NCBI RefSeq assembly: GCF_005117025.1
Contig: NZ_SWCO01000005.1
Location: 62,001-126,000 of the forward strand
Source of the DNA: Alteromonas portus
GTDB lineage: Bacteria > Pseudomonadota > Gammaproteobacteria > Enterobacterales > Alteromonadaceae
DNA length: 64,000 nucleotides
Direction: 5' to 3'
Below are positions 53,442 to 62,994 of this stretch, one piece after another. The notes under the pieces were generated by a model. That model saw nothing but the letters and a program-made list of their open reading frames with translations. It was not told where the DNA came from and ran no database searches. How positions within the stretch are numbered: position 1 is the stretch's first letter; the number at the start of each line of letters is the position of its first letter. The position numbers were made by a program, and so were the translations under genes.

Positions 53442-55850
53442 ATGAAGCAAGACCAACGAAAGTACCATACAACATACCTCTCCCGCGCTATTCAAAGTGC
53501 ACTTCTAATCAGCGTTAGTTTTTGCGCTAGCGCCCAACAAGAAACTCCCGACAGCGAAGCTAAAGCAGCGGGTGTTGAACGTATCGAAGTAACAGCAAAC
53601 CGACAATCTCAAGATTTGCAGGAAGTATCGTCTTCTGTGAGCGCGTTAGGTGCAGACGATATTTTGCGTAACGGCATTGAAAATATTAGTGGTCTTGAAA
53701 ACGTTGTTCCCGGATTAAGAATAGGCAGCTCGGGTGGTGAAGTTCGTCCCGCTATGCGCGGTGCTCGTACCAACGAAGTTGGCGTGGCCGGTACAGGTAT
53801 TGCTGAACAAGTTGTTGGTATTTTCCAGGACGGTATTTATGTGCCAACGACCACCGGTGGCTTAGGGGCTTACGTTGATATTGAGCGCATTGAAGTACTG
53901 CGCGGGCCGCAGGGAACACTATATGGAAGAAATACATTTGCAGGTAGTATCAACGTTATTTCAAAGCAGCCTGAACTTGGCTATACCAGTGGTTCTGTGA
54001 AACTTACTCATGGTAGCTATGACCGTTCGGCCTATGAAGCTATTTTAAACTTGCCGCTAAGTGATAAAGCCGCTACGCGCTTTGTCATGAGCCACGACCG
54101 TCATGACGGCATGATCGAAAACCATTTCTTACCGGGCTCGTCAGACGATTTACGCGAAAAGAACCAATTCTACTTACGTAACACGACTAAATACGAATTC
54201 TCAGACGATGTTACTGCATTACTTCGCCTTGATTACAGTAAGAAAGATGCAAACTCAGAAGCGATTTGGGGTTACCAACAAATTGCGGGTTATCAAATTT
54301 CTGAAACCTCACCGGGGTCGGGCGTTTACAACCCTGTTGCTACGGTGACACCTGGCCACATTTATCAGCCAGCTGATGCTGAGCGAGATGATGAAGGCCC
54401 ATATGATGTATACAGAAATGCGGTGTCTTTCGATAACCAGGAAGCGTGGTCGGCAACCTTGACGCTCGACTGGGCGATGGACTGGGCAAATGCAAAGTGG
54501 ACCACCAATTATTCTGAACTGTCAGGCGAGCAATTCTACGATAACGACTACAGCGATGGTGGCTTAGACTTTGTTGGGGGCTTTGGACGTCAGGACGACC
54601 AAAAAGCGTTTTCTACCGAGCTACAGCTGTCATCTGTTGAAAGCGATAGCCCGTTTTCTTGGATAGCGGGTGTTTATTTGTTCTCGCAAGAAGCGGATTG
54701 GGAATGGCTGTGGCGAGAGGATACAACCGGTAACGGTGAGCCAGATTCTATTACGGTTCCTTCGTGGGGAAATCCAAATCACGACCCGCATGAAGTCGAC
54801 TCTGTAGCCGTATTTGGCCAAGCTCGTTATCAACTTAACGACAGCAACCGCTTATTGGTTGGCCTTCGCTATAACAAAGACGAAAAGACATTTACAGGCG
54901 ATTCAATTCCCGATTGGGACGACTCAGCGGTATTGTGGAAGTTAGCTTACGAGCTAGATGTTGCAAAAGACATGATGGTCTATGCCAGTGCAGCAACAGG
55001 TTATCGTACTGGTGGTGCTAACGACGCGAGGGTGGTAGCGCGTGGCGCCGACCCGCTTTACGACAATGAAGAAGTTATTTCTTACGAAATTGGTTTGAAG
55101 AGCTTTTTATTCGATAACACCGTTCGGTTTAACGTTTCTGCTTTTGCAAACCAATATGACGATGTGAAAGCGCAGCTGTTTGCAGTTTCGTGTAACGACA
55201 CAACAACTGATTTAACCGTGGCACAGTGCGTTTCTACTGGCGTTAGTACAACCTTTGAATATTATGAAAATGGTGGTCAGGTTGACACCTACGGGTTAGA
55301 AGCTGATTTGGAATGGCGCCCACTAAGCGAGTTAACGTTAAATGCAACCTTGGCGCTTCTTAACGCCGAGTTCGCCGACGACTTTGCTGTAGGTAATTCT
55401 CAACTTCAGCCGCTACTTGGGTTAGGCAATGTTGATGGCCGTCAGGATATAAACGATCCAAATAGCCAGTTTAGCTTTGCGGGTTACTCTCCAGCTATGT
55501 CGCCAGATTATACGCTGGGCCTAAGCGCAAGGTATGAATACTCATTGCCAAATGGCGGTTACTTAACACCTTATCTGCACGTGAACTTTGTTGACGATCA
55601 CTACGCGTTTGATATCAACATTCCTGAAACAAAAGTAGATGCACACGCCATGGTAACGGCTCGCATCTCTTGGGAAGTAAATGAAAACTTAAACGTCGAT
55701 TTCTTTGCAAATAACCTGACGGATGAAGAAGTGCTAACTCGTGCAGTGGTTCAGTCTCAAGTGCTTAATGGGCTGCCTATTAACTCCATTCAGGCAAACT
55801 GGAATAACCCGCGTACATACGGCGTAAGCTTACAGTACAAGTTCGACTAA
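53442..55850 (+). CDS. TonB-dependent receptor of the SnoaL cluster
   Basis: An 802-residue outer-membrane receptor with a Sec signal, a TonB-box-like ERIEVTANR, a plug domain (IENISGLENVVPGLRIG, IERIEVLRGPQGTLYGRNTFAGSINVISK) and a 22-strand-type barrel ending in LQYKFD. It resembles the Fe-independent receptors of sphingomonads and Alteromonadales that take up aromatic or other organic compounds. The TTCGAA operator upstream places it in the LacI-controlled set, so it is probably the outer-membrane importer of the pathway substrate. Confidence 0.9.
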   Translation: MKQDQRKYHTTYLSRAIQSALLISVSFCASAQQETPDSEAKAAGVERIEVTANRQSQDLQEVSSSVSALGADDILRNGIENISGLENVVPGLRIGSSGGEVRPAMRGARTNEVGVAGTGIAEQVVGIFQDGIYVPTTTGGLGAYVDIERIEVLRGPQGTLYGRNTFAGSINVISKQPELGYTSGSVKLTHGSYDRSAYEAILNLPLSDKAATRFVMSHDRHDGMIENHFLPGSSDDLREKNQFYLRNTTKYEFSDDVTALLRLDYSKKDANSEAIWGYQQIAGYQISETSPGSGVYNPVATVTPGHIYQPADAERDDEGPYDVYRNAVSFDNQEAWSATLTLDWAMDWANAKWTTNYSELSGEQFYDNDYSDGGLDFVGGFGRQDDQKAFSTELQLSSVESDSPFSWIAGVYLFSQEADWEWLWREDTTGNGEPDSITVPSWGNPNHDPHEVDSVAVFGQARYQLNDSNRLLVGLRYNKDEKTFTGDSIPDWDDSAVLWKLAYELDVAKDMMVYASAATGYRTGGANDARVVARGADPLYDNEEVISYEIGLKSFLFDNTVRFNVSAFANQYDDVKAQLFAVSCNDTTTDLTVAQCVSTGVSTTFEYYENGGQVDTYGLEADLEWRPLSELTLNATLALLNAEFADDFAVGNSQLQPLLGLGNVDGRQDINDPNSQFSFAGYSPAMSPDYTLGLSARYEYSLPNGGYLTPYLHVNFVDDHYAFDINIPETKVDAHAMVTARISWEVNENLNVDFFANNLTDEEVLTRAVVQSQVLNGLPINSIQANWNNPRTYGVSLQYKFD

Positions 55851-55886
55851 CACGTGTAGCGCAGTGCGCTATTTTAAACGCTGAAC

Positions 55887-55921
55887 AAACTGGGCAATCA
55901 CTAGGGTGATGAGCCCAGTTT
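55887..55921 (+). terminator. Terminator of the TonB receptor gene
   Basis: AAACTGGGC (55887-55895) and GCCCAGTTT (55913-55921) form a stem that encloses a nested ATCAC/GTGAT stem. It ends in TTTTGGTT. It starts 36 bases after the receptor stop. Confidence 0.8.
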
Positions 55922-56033
55922 TGGTTCTTAGCGCTAAATATCTACTTTACGCTCTGTTTCAAAACCCTAATTACGCATTCTTTAAACAGAGCTTTTAATA
56001 TGCATTACTCAACACTTTTTCGGGAGATATGAG

Positions 56034-56561
56034 ATGAAAGGTTCACGTCCAGAACAAGGCATTCTTACAAAAGACAACGACTTGTCAAAAACGCAGGAAA
56101 CCATTGATACCATTGACGCTATGGTCGATGGATTAAATGATCATGATATCGATAATATGGGCCGTTTCTTCAGCGAGAACTTTCGCTGGATGGGCAATGC
56201 AGGTTGCGGCTTCAAACAAGGGTTAAAAGAGTTTCAAGACAACTGGCAGCGACCGTTTCAGGCTGCGTTTTCTGATAAAGTTTGTATAGATGAAGCTCGC
56301 GTTACACAAGGTGAGTGGTGCGCTGCGTTTGGTCGCCAAGAAGCGGTTCACACGGGAACCTTTATGGGAATAGAGCCTACTGGTAAAAGAGTTGAAATTC
56401 GCTATATGGATTTTTGGAAAGTGGTAGACGGTAAAATTGTAGATAACTGGGTTAACGTTGACTTCCCCTACATTATGCAGCAGCTAGGTGTAGATCCGTT
56501 CAACGGGCACGGGTGGGAAAACCGTGACTCAGGGAAAATGCCAGTGCAAAACGGCGAATAG
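56034..56561 (+). CDS. Single-domain SnoaL/NTF2-like protein E
   Basis: A 175-residue protein with one NTF2-like domain. Its motifs, WMGNAGCG at 52-59 and DNWVNVD (DNWV at 137-140), match the second halves of the tandem proteins at 40354 and 51897, so it is the single-domain relative. It has its own transcription unit between two terminators. No TTCGAA site is seen upstream, so its control by the LacI protein is not shown. It probably catalyses or assists a related isomerisation or dehydration step. Confidence 0.78.
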   Translation: MKGSRPEQGILTKDNDLSKTQETIDTIDAMVDGLNDHDIDNMGRFFSENFRWMGNAGCGFKQGLKEFQDNWQRPFQAAFSDKVCIDEARVTQGEWCAAFGRQEAVHTGTFMGIEPTGKRVEIRYMDFWKVVDGKIVDNWVNVDFPYIMQQLGVDPFNGHGWENRDSGKMPVQNGE

Positions 56562-56573
56562 AAAATGTATAAC

Positions 56574-56608
56574 AAACAAGCCGGAACATCGAAGCCTCCG
56601 GCTTGTTT
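56574..56608 (+). terminator. Terminator of SnoaL-like gene E
   Basis: AAACAAGCCGGA (56574-56585) and TCCGGCTTGTTT (56597-56608) form a perfect 12-bp stem followed by GATTTTATT, 12 bases after the stop codon. Confidence 0.88.
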
Positions 56609-56778
56609 GATTTTATTACTAGAACTGTTACTTAACGCTTACTGTATAGTTAGTCGGTAAGCCCGGCATGGTCCAAACTCCTCAAGCCAGCGTTTTCCTC
56701 GGCCCACTAATGCTATACACTCTGCGTTCTTTTACTCTTGCCTGCAGGCTGAACATAAATTTTTAACTAGGACACTGG

Positions 56779-58665
56779 ATGCGTCACACAATCCTATCTT
56801 TGCTCTTATTCACGGTATCTTTTGCCACCATGGCCGCCGAAAGTGTTGGTCCATCAAACGCTAACTCTGGCATGAACAGCAACGAAGTAGGCGTAGAAAA
56901 AATTACGATTGAAGGGGCGGCGACGGCGAATAACAAGCCGGTAGGAACGTTTAATTCACCTATATCTAATTTAGAGTACGACCCCCGTGTCGATTTGCAA
57001 TCAAGGAACATGGCAGAAGCGCAGGCTGACGTCACCATTCGCGGCGGTATATTCGAAAACACGGGGTTTCGCATAGGAAGCGCAACGCTTATTGACCCGC
57101 AAACAGGGCACTATTTCGCTGAAATTCCCATTGCACCAGAAATGTTGACGAAACCGAGTATTTTTACGGGCGTAGATAACGCGCTTTACGGCGTAAATAG
57201 TTCAGTAGGTACGGTGTCTTATGATTGGCGCCCTATTCAAACAGCAGGTAGCGTGTCACTGGGAGTAGGTAATAACAACTTCAATTTGCAGCGTGTACAC
57301 GGTGCAGTAAAGCACACGCTTAGTGATTTACCCGGTTGGTCCGTAGGAATTGAAGGCGAGTATTCTCGCTCTGAGAGTGATGGGACTATTGCCAATGGCG
57401 ATCATAAGTTCGAACGTGCGTCAGGGCGCATCCAACTAGCAAGTGACGATTCACAAACTGATTTGTTTTATGGCTTCCAGCAAAAGTTTTTTGGCTGGCC
57501 TAACTTGTATACACCTTTCAACGTAAACGAAACGGAAGATATTCAAACTCGTTTGGTCATGCTAAATCATAAACAGCGCTACGGCGAAAAGGAGATGGGA
57601 AATACCTTTGAGGTTTCAGCTTACTACAGAGAAAATGACGACCATTACGTGTTCTCACGTGAAAATCCTGAAGCGTTTCAGGCGTTTCACGAAACCAAAG
57701 TGAAGTCATTTGCGTTTTCGGGTATTCATAATATTTCACAAGAATTCGGTATCAACTACGCAGCACAGCTTACCGCAGACGACATCACATCAACCACGTT
57801 AGAGAATAATTTCACCTCTCGCGACTACTACAAAATAAGCGTAATGCCTGAGTATCGAACTCAGTTGAACAGCAATGAATCGCTTACCGTTCGTTTAGGT
57901 GGGGCGTTTGACGATACGAATCGCGACGACGACCGACTGTCTTTTGTGGGCGATATCAGTTGGCTTACCCAAACAGGGAACAACGCCTCACGTACGCTCT
58001 ATCTTTCGTATGCAGAAGCGACGCAGGTGGCTGGCTACACTGCTGTAGGCGGCAGCACCACAAGCGGTCTGTTTAGAAGTAACAACCAGCTACAGCGGGA
58101 AGTCAGCAAAAACCTAGAGTTTGGAGCGTCGTTTGATCATTCCTCTTTCAAAGTTGATACCGCCGTATTCTATCGCTGGGATAACGAGCTGACAGATTGG
58201 ACGTATAGCTTTGATGCTACTTCAGCGCGCAGTGCAAACCCGGTCGATATTGAAACCCTGGGTGCTGAGTTGATTGCAGTTAAGCGCTTTGATAGCGCAG
58301 ATTTAGTAGCCAGCTACACCTACTTAGACAAGTCTGAAAACTATCGAATTGATGAGGTAGACGCGAGCTTTTACGCGCTTAACTATCCGCCGCATCGCGC
58401 AACCCTTGGGTTGGTGTGGTTTGCAACCGATACGGTTGAAATTCGCATTGACAACGAGTGGCGAAAACAAGAAACCAATGCGCTTAGAAACGGCAGCGAC
58501 TCTGCGTTTTTCTCGCATGTTACCCTTACCTATTCACCGTCTCAAATTGAAGGGCTAAACCTTGTATTGGCCGTGGATAATTTGTGGGACGAGCGCTTTG
58601 AAGAAATCCCTGGAACGCCAGGCAGAGGCGATCAATATTCAGCCACTGTAACTTATTTTTGGTAA
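56779..58665 (+). CDS. Small TonB-dependent receptor-like protein
   Basis: A 628-residue outer-membrane protein with a Sec signal (MRHTILSLLLFTVSFATMAA). A plug-like N-terminal region (AQADVTIRGGIFENTGFRIG, VDNALYGVNSSVGTVSYDW) precedes a barrel ending in SATVTYFW with a terminal aromatic residue. Its size fits vitamin- or metal-type receptors (BtuB-like) rather than the 800-1000-residue carbohydrate receptors. The plug is shorter and less canonical than usual. It is followed after 10 bases by a DUF6314-type gene. The substrate is unknown; I found no riboswitch-like element before it. Confidence 0.82.
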   Translation: MRHTILSLLLFTVSFATMAAESVGPSNANSGMNSNEVGVEKITIEGAATANNKPVGTFNSPISNLEYDPRVDLQSRNMAEAQADVTIRGGIFENTGFRIGSATLIDPQTGHYFAEIPIAPEMLTKPSIFTGVDNALYGVNSSVGTVSYDWRPIQTAGSVSLGVGNNNFNLQRVHGAVKHTLSDLPGWSVGIEGEYSRSESDGTIANGDHKFERASGRIQLASDDSQTDLFYGFQQKFFGWPNLYTPFNVNETEDIQTRLVMLNHKQRYGEKEMGNTFEVSAYYRENDDHYVFSRENPEAFQAFHETKVKSFAFSGIHNISQEFGINYAAQLTADDITSTTLENNFTSRDYYKISVMPEYRTQLNSNESLTVRLGGAFDDTNRDDDRLSFVGDISWLTQTGNNASRTLYLSYAEATQVAGYTAVGGSTTSGLFRSNNQLQREVSKNLEFGASFDHSSFKVDTAVFYRWDNELTDWTYSFDATSARSANPVDIETLGAELIAVKRFDSADLVASYTYLDKSENYRIDEVDASFYALNYPPHRATLGLVWFATDTVEIRIDNEWRKQETNALRNGSDSAFFSHVTLTYSPSQIEGLNLVLAVDNLWDERFEEIPGTPGRGDQYSATVTYFW

Positions 58666-58675
58666 GGGAGGCACA

Positions 58676-59119
58676 ATGACAGTTAACTCTCCTAATACCT
58701 TGGACGATTTTGCTGGGCGATGGACGCTAACGCGCAAAATCATCCAGCGAAATGGCGATGTTTTTACCTTTTCTGGCGAGGCTGAATTTAGCTGGCTGGA
58801 AGGCAGCGTACAAGATGAAAAAAGCGGCTTGGCGTATTACGAAAAAGGCGAGGTTACTGCGCCTAACGGCAGTATAATGCTAGCTGAGCGTCGGTATTTC
58901 TGGCAGCAGCCTCAAACTGGTTTATTTGAAGTGTTGTTCGACGATGAACGTTATTTTCATTCTTTCAGTGCGACCAACCCAAACGCTGAGCACTTATGCG
59001 GCGATGACAATTATGTAGTGCGCTATGACTTCACAGCGTGGCCTGTGTGGCGCTCTACATGGCAGGTCATTGGGCCGCGTAAAGACTACACCATGATAAG
59101 TGAGTATAGTCCTGCGTAG
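58676..59119 (+). CDS. DUF6314-type protein
   Basis: A 147-residue cytoplasmic protein resembling the DUF6314 family: N-terminal FAGRWTLTRKIIQRNG, middle GLAYYEKGEV, and C-terminal HLCGDDNYVVRYDF and WPVWRSTWQVIGPRKDY. The fold is probably a lipocalin-like barrel; the role is unknown. It has an AGGGAGG ribosome site 10 bases after the receptor stop, so the two are co-transcribed. The conserved His, Cys and Asp region could bind a small ligand or a metal. Confidence 0.78.
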   Translation: MTVNSPNTLDDFAGRWTLTRKIIQRNGDVFTFSGEAEFSWLEGSVQDEKSGLAYYEKGEVTAPNGSIMLAERRYFWQQPQTGLFEVLFDDERYFHSFSATNPNAEHLCGDDNYVVRYDFTAWPVWRSTWQVIGPRKDYTMISEYSPA

Positions 59120-59137
59120 CGTTGGCTTTGGTAAGGC

Positions 59138-60055
59138 TTATGCTCGCCCCTGTTTTTTGGCGTATTGATGAGACATCCAAAGCGCAACAGCGATGATGGC
59201 ACCACCAAGAAACAGGCGAGTAAAATCGGTGTCTTTTTGCCAAAGGAGTAAGTTAACCACAAGCCCTGCCGGAATAAGCGCATTATTCATAATGGCTAGC
59301 GTACCACCAGAAACTTTAAGCGCACCTTGATTCCAAAAGTAATACCCAAGCCCCGATGCCACAATACCCAACCACAATAGCACTCCCCATTGCTCGGTAT
59401 TTTTTGGTAGGTGACTTGGATTGCCGAATAGGAAAAACGCAGGTAAGGCAACAGCCAGCGCGCCCAAATAAAACCATGCAAAAACGTTGTGATAAGGCAC
59501 TTGGGTTGTAAAAGTAGAGGCCAGCTTTTTGTAGCCTACTTGTCCTAGCGCAAAGCACAGGTTCGCGCCCTGAACAATGGTAAAACCAAGCCAAAAGCTA
59601 TCGCTTATGCCATTAAAGCGGATTATTGCTGCCCCGGCGGTGGCGATAAGCGCGCACAGCAAATGAAACGGAGTAAAGCGCTTAAACAGAGCGTCGTTTA
59701 ATATGACTACATAAAGTGGTGTGAAAATGGTGAAAAGCAGTACTTCCGGCACGGACAAATACAAAAACGCGTGATAGAAGAAGATGTACATTAACCCTAA
59801 CTGCACAGCCCCCAAACCTGCCAACGCCGCTTTTTGCTTGGCGCTTAGTAGTGATAAATTAAGAAACGGAAGAAATACTAAAGCAGCAAGAATAATGCGG
59901 GTTAGTACAGCAAAGTAGCTATCTACCGAGCCCGCCAAAAATTCACCGATAAGTGAAAAGGAAAATGCCCATAGGCAAGTTACTGCAACAAGGTATAGCA
60001 CGCGATTATCTTCTTCAATTTTCTGCAAAATAGTCTGCGCGCTAAAGTATTTCAA
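59138..60055 (-). CDS. EamA/DMT-family transporter
   Basis: A 305-residue inner-membrane protein with ten membrane segments arranged as two EamA repeats. Members export amino acids or other metabolites; some act on purines or drugs. The precise substrate is unknown. It converges with the DUF6314-type gene and has a normal N-terminus with a positively charged cytoplasmic start. It shows no clear link to its neighbours. Confidence 0.9.
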   Translation of the reverse strand: MKYFSAQTILQKIEEDNRVLYLVAVTCLWAFSFSLIGEFLAGSVDSYFAVLTRIILAALVFLPFLNLSLLSAKQKAALAGLGAVQLGLMYIFFYHAFLYLSVPEVLLFTIFTPLYVVILNDALFKRFTPFHLLCALIATAGAAIIRFNGISDSFWLGFTIVQGANLCFALGQVGYKKLASTFTTQVPYHNVFAWFYLGALAVALPAFFLFGNPSHLPKNTEQWGVLLWLGIVASGLGYYFWNQGALKVSGGTLAIMNNALIPAGLVVNLLLWQKDTDFTRLFLGGAIIAVALWMSHQYAKKQGRA

Positions 60056-60102
60056 TGCACAGCGTTAATCAACCTTTGGTTTGCAACGTTTGCTGATTAC
60101 AC

Positions 60103-60306
60103 TTAGTGAACAGCGTTGGGTACTAAAGGTGTTTGTGCGGGTTTTACCTTGCTATCCTTCTTATTACATTCCTTAAATTCGCCCGCTTCTTCAACAAGTG
60201 CCGTCATAGCGTCAATAATATCTAAAAAGCTCGATAGTTGTTCTGGCGTCAGTCCATTAGACAAATTTTCGATTTTATTAATAAGTTGTTTAGTAGGTAG
60301 GCGCAT
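60103..60306 (-). CDS. Small hypothetical protein, about 67 residues
   Basis: A short hydrophilic, probably helical protein (MRLPTKQLINKIENLSNGLTPEQLSSFLDIIDAM). The frame is open further upstream to 60432, but the extension has no protein-like character, so the ATG at 60306 is preferred; its ribosome site is weak. It lies just upstream of the EamA gene on the same strand. I do not recognise the family. Confidence 0.4.
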   Translation of the reverse strand: MRLPTKQLINKIENLSNGLTPEQLSSFLDIIDAMTALVEEAGEFKECNKKDSKVKPAQTPLVPNAVH

Positions 60307-60676
60307 AGTGTCAAAATCTCGTTGTTTTCTAGTGTGAAAGCTAAATTTCCAAGGTATAGCGTTATCAAAAACGTTATTTTCAACTGAATACTTCAATAAA
60401 CTTGCCAACTTTTTTCTGACGGTTTTGCGCAAAAATCTTTGCTTATCAAATTTTTATATCATTTGAATTATTCCTAATCTTGTTTTGCGTTCAGCGATAT
60501 CTATTAAACCTAATGATAACGGCTGCTTTTCCATGTCGAAATTATAAGTAATTTCTCCGCGTGTTGCTCTATTAGCACGTTGTAGTGAGTTATTACTAAG
60601 CAGTGAGTTCATGATTAAGTGCGTTTTAATCTGTTCTCGTAAACCTAGTTACTTCTTGTAGAAGTGAAAGAAGGCG

Positions 60677-62683
60677 TTGAATATGAAAAAAGTAAGAATG
60701 TCACTGACAGCAGCTGTCATTGCCATCAGTGCCTGTAGTTCTGATGAAAACAATGTTAATACACCCCCTGTAGTAGAAGCAGGGGAAAGGCAAACAATAG
60801 ATGAAAGGTCTATGGTAGTGCTTCAGGGTAATGCTAGCGATACGCAAGGCAGCGTTAGCGTTCAATGGGAGCAGATCTCGGGAGAGACGGTGGATATCGA
60901 GGACGCAAACACTTTAACTGCGAGCTTTCGTGCCCCATCTACTTCAGATGACGAAACCCTAGTATTTCGTCTTACCGCGACCGATGGCGAAGGGGTTACG
61001 GCTTCTGATGACGTGACCGTAGTGGTTAACGACCGCAGAGCATCCTCACAAGGGATAAACGAAGATGCTAACGAACGAAGAGAACGTGTTAATAATGACA
61101 GGGACGACGACAATGACTTTGTTGATAATAGAGAAGTGAGAACCATAGATGGCTCTTTAAACAATAATGCTAACCCACTGTGGGGGGCTGCGTTTACCCA
61201 ATTAAAACGTTGGGGTGAGCCAGACTATGAAAATGGCATTTCTACTATGTCGGGGGTAAATCGACCTAGTGCTCGCTTAATTTCCAACAATATACACCAT
61301 CAAGAAACCGGTGAAGTTATTCCTAACAATTTCGGTACGTCTGATTTCGTTTGGCAGTGGGGGCAGTTCATCGATCACGACTTCGGGTTAACTGATGGTC
61401 TTGAGGAAATTGCAGATATCTCGGTCCCTACCGGAGATCCTTTTTTTGACCCGCAAAGCACCGGTTCCGCGACTATTTTGTTCTCTAGGGCCATTTTTGA
61501 CCATGACACTGGAACGAGTACCCGTAATCCAAGAGAGCAAGAAAACGAGCTTACCGCATGGATAGACGGCAGTATGATCTATGGCTCGGACGAACAACGT
61601 GCATCAGCAATAAGGGTAGGGGAAGATAGCCCTTACTTAGCGACAAGTGAAGGTAACTTGCTGCCTTTCAATACCAGCGGTCAAACCAACGGTAACGCGT
61701 TTGGTGTGGAAGACGACGAGCTGTTTTTAGGCGGTGAAGTGCGTGCCAACGAACAGGTTGGACTAACTGTCATGCATACCTTATGGGTTAGGGAGCACAA
61801 TAGACTTGCGGCAATTTTGGCTGAACAGTCGCCTAGAGCATCAGGCGAAGAAATCTTCCAAGCAGCACGTCGATTAGTGATAGCTGAACTTCAGGCTATA
61901 ACTTACAACGAGTATTTGCCCGCGCTTATTGGCGATAACGCGCTATCTCGCTATGAAGGGTATGATAATACCGTTGATCCCGGGCTTTATAATGCGTTTT
62001 CTGTTGCAGCATTTCGTCATGGTCATTCGCTTATCAACGACCAGATACTGAGACTTGATGCACAGGGAAATACGATTGACGAAGGAAATTTATCTGTAAG
62101 AGAAGTGTTCTTTACTGCGCCTAGCATTCTTACCAATGAGCAAAGTATTGAGCCTATTTTAAGAGGTCTTGCAGGTCAGCTACACCAAGCTATCGACGTG
62201 AAAGTTACTAGTGAACTGCGTAACTTTTTATTCGGTTCACCCGGCCAAGGGGGCTTAGATTTGGTTGCGCTAAATATTCAAAGAGGAAGAGATCACGGTG
62301 TGCCTTCCTACAATGATATGCGCGACCAATTCGGACTAGCGCGCAAACAGTCGTTCAGTGAAGTAACCTCAGATACTGAGTTACAAGTAGCGCTTGAGGC
62401 AACCTATGCAAGCGTTGACGATATTGACTTGTTTACTGGCGGTCTTGCAGAGGACCCAGTGGCGGAAGAAGGTTCTCAGTTAGGTCCTTTATTTCGCGCA
62501 ATGGTCACGGAGCAATTTGAAGCCCTTCGAGATGGTGACAGGTTTTGGTACCAAAATTATCTAACAGATGAAGAGCTAGACATGATTGATGGGGTGACGC
62601 TAGCCGATGTTATTCGTAACAACACAGGCATTGGAAATGAAATACCAGACAATGTGTTTTACGTAAATGACTCGACTAACTAG
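60677..62683 (+). CDS. Secreted animal-type haem peroxidase with N-terminal PKD/REJ-like domain
   Basis: A 668-residue lipoprotein (lipobox AISAC, Cys about residue 20). A PKD-like beta domain at about 30-115 (VVLQGNASDTQGSVSVQWEQISGETV, LVFRLTATDGEGVTASDDVTVVVND) precedes an acidic linker and an animal-haem-peroxidase domain. Distal His234 lies in WGQFIDHDFGLTD, proximal His450 in FRHGHSL, and the family signature NIQRGRDHGVPSYNDMR is intact. Bacterial members oxidise halides or organic compounds with hydrogen peroxide. An envelope location fits defence against, or use of, extracellular peroxide. A terminator follows. Confidence 0.9.
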   Translation: MNMKKVRMSLTAAVIAISACSSDENNVNTPPVVEAGERQTIDERSMVVLQGNASDTQGSVSVQWEQISGETVDIEDANTLTASFRAPSTSDDETLVFRLTATDGEGVTASDDVTVVVNDRRASSQGINEDANERRERVNNDRDDDNDFVDNREVRTIDGSLNNNANPLWGAAFTQLKRWGEPDYENGISTMSGVNRPSARLISNNIHHQETGEVIPNNFGTSDFVWQWGQFIDHDFGLTDGLEEIADISVPTGDPFFDPQSTGSATILFSRAIFDHDTGTSTRNPREQENELTAWIDGSMIYGSDEQRASAIRVGEDSPYLATSEGNLLPFNTSGQTNGNAFGVEDDELFLGGEVRANEQVGLTVMHTLWVREHNRLAAILAEQSPRASGEEIFQAARRLVIAELQAITYNEYLPALIGDNALSRYEGYDNTVDPGLYNAFSVAAFRHGHSLINDQILRLDAQGNTIDEGNLSVREVFFTAPSILTNEQSIEPILRGLAGQLHQAIDVKVTSELRNFLFGSPGQGGLDLVALNIQRGRDHGVPSYNDMRDQFGLARKQSFSEVTSDTELQVALEATYASVDDIDLFTGGLAEDPVAEEGSQLGPLFRAMVTEQFEALRDGDRFWYQNYLTDEELDMIDGVTLADVIRNNTGIGNEIPDNVFYVNDSTN

Positions 62684-62696
62684 CTACAAATTGCAT

Positions 62697-62721
62697 ACCG
62701 CTACACCATTTGTGTAGCGGT
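62697..62721 (+). terminator. Terminator of the peroxidase gene
   Basis: ACCGCTACAC (62697-62706) pairs with GTGTAGCGGT (62712-62721) across a 5-base loop, 13 bases after the stop codon. A T-run follows only further on, after CTTCCTACTACTAA. Confidence 0.75.
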
Positions 62722-62994
62722 CTTCCTACTACTAATTTTTTTGTTGTAAGGGAAGCCGCATTACTAAGAGTAGAAGGAAAATGCTTTTTTCTTTCTATCT
62801 CTTTTTTATTCCACTATGTCGTGTTGCCAATCCAACGTGATGCTGTTCTTTTCTCGCAAAACATCGAAAATTTTTTAACGTCCTATCGCTCTGTTTTTAA
62901 TGCAAAAAATACGTTTAACCCAATGCTGTAGCAGAGTATTTCTAACGAATTTCTACATTTCTTCTTGCAAAACGTTTCTAAATAAATAAGATCA

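Noticed and set aside
56612..56778. Cobalamin or TPP riboswitch before the small TonB receptor
   Set aside because: No conserved box or stem pattern of either class is visible in the leader.
62710..62931. 73-residue open frame after the peroxidase gene
   Set aside because: It begins inside the terminator hairpin, has no ribosome site and shows no protein-family character.
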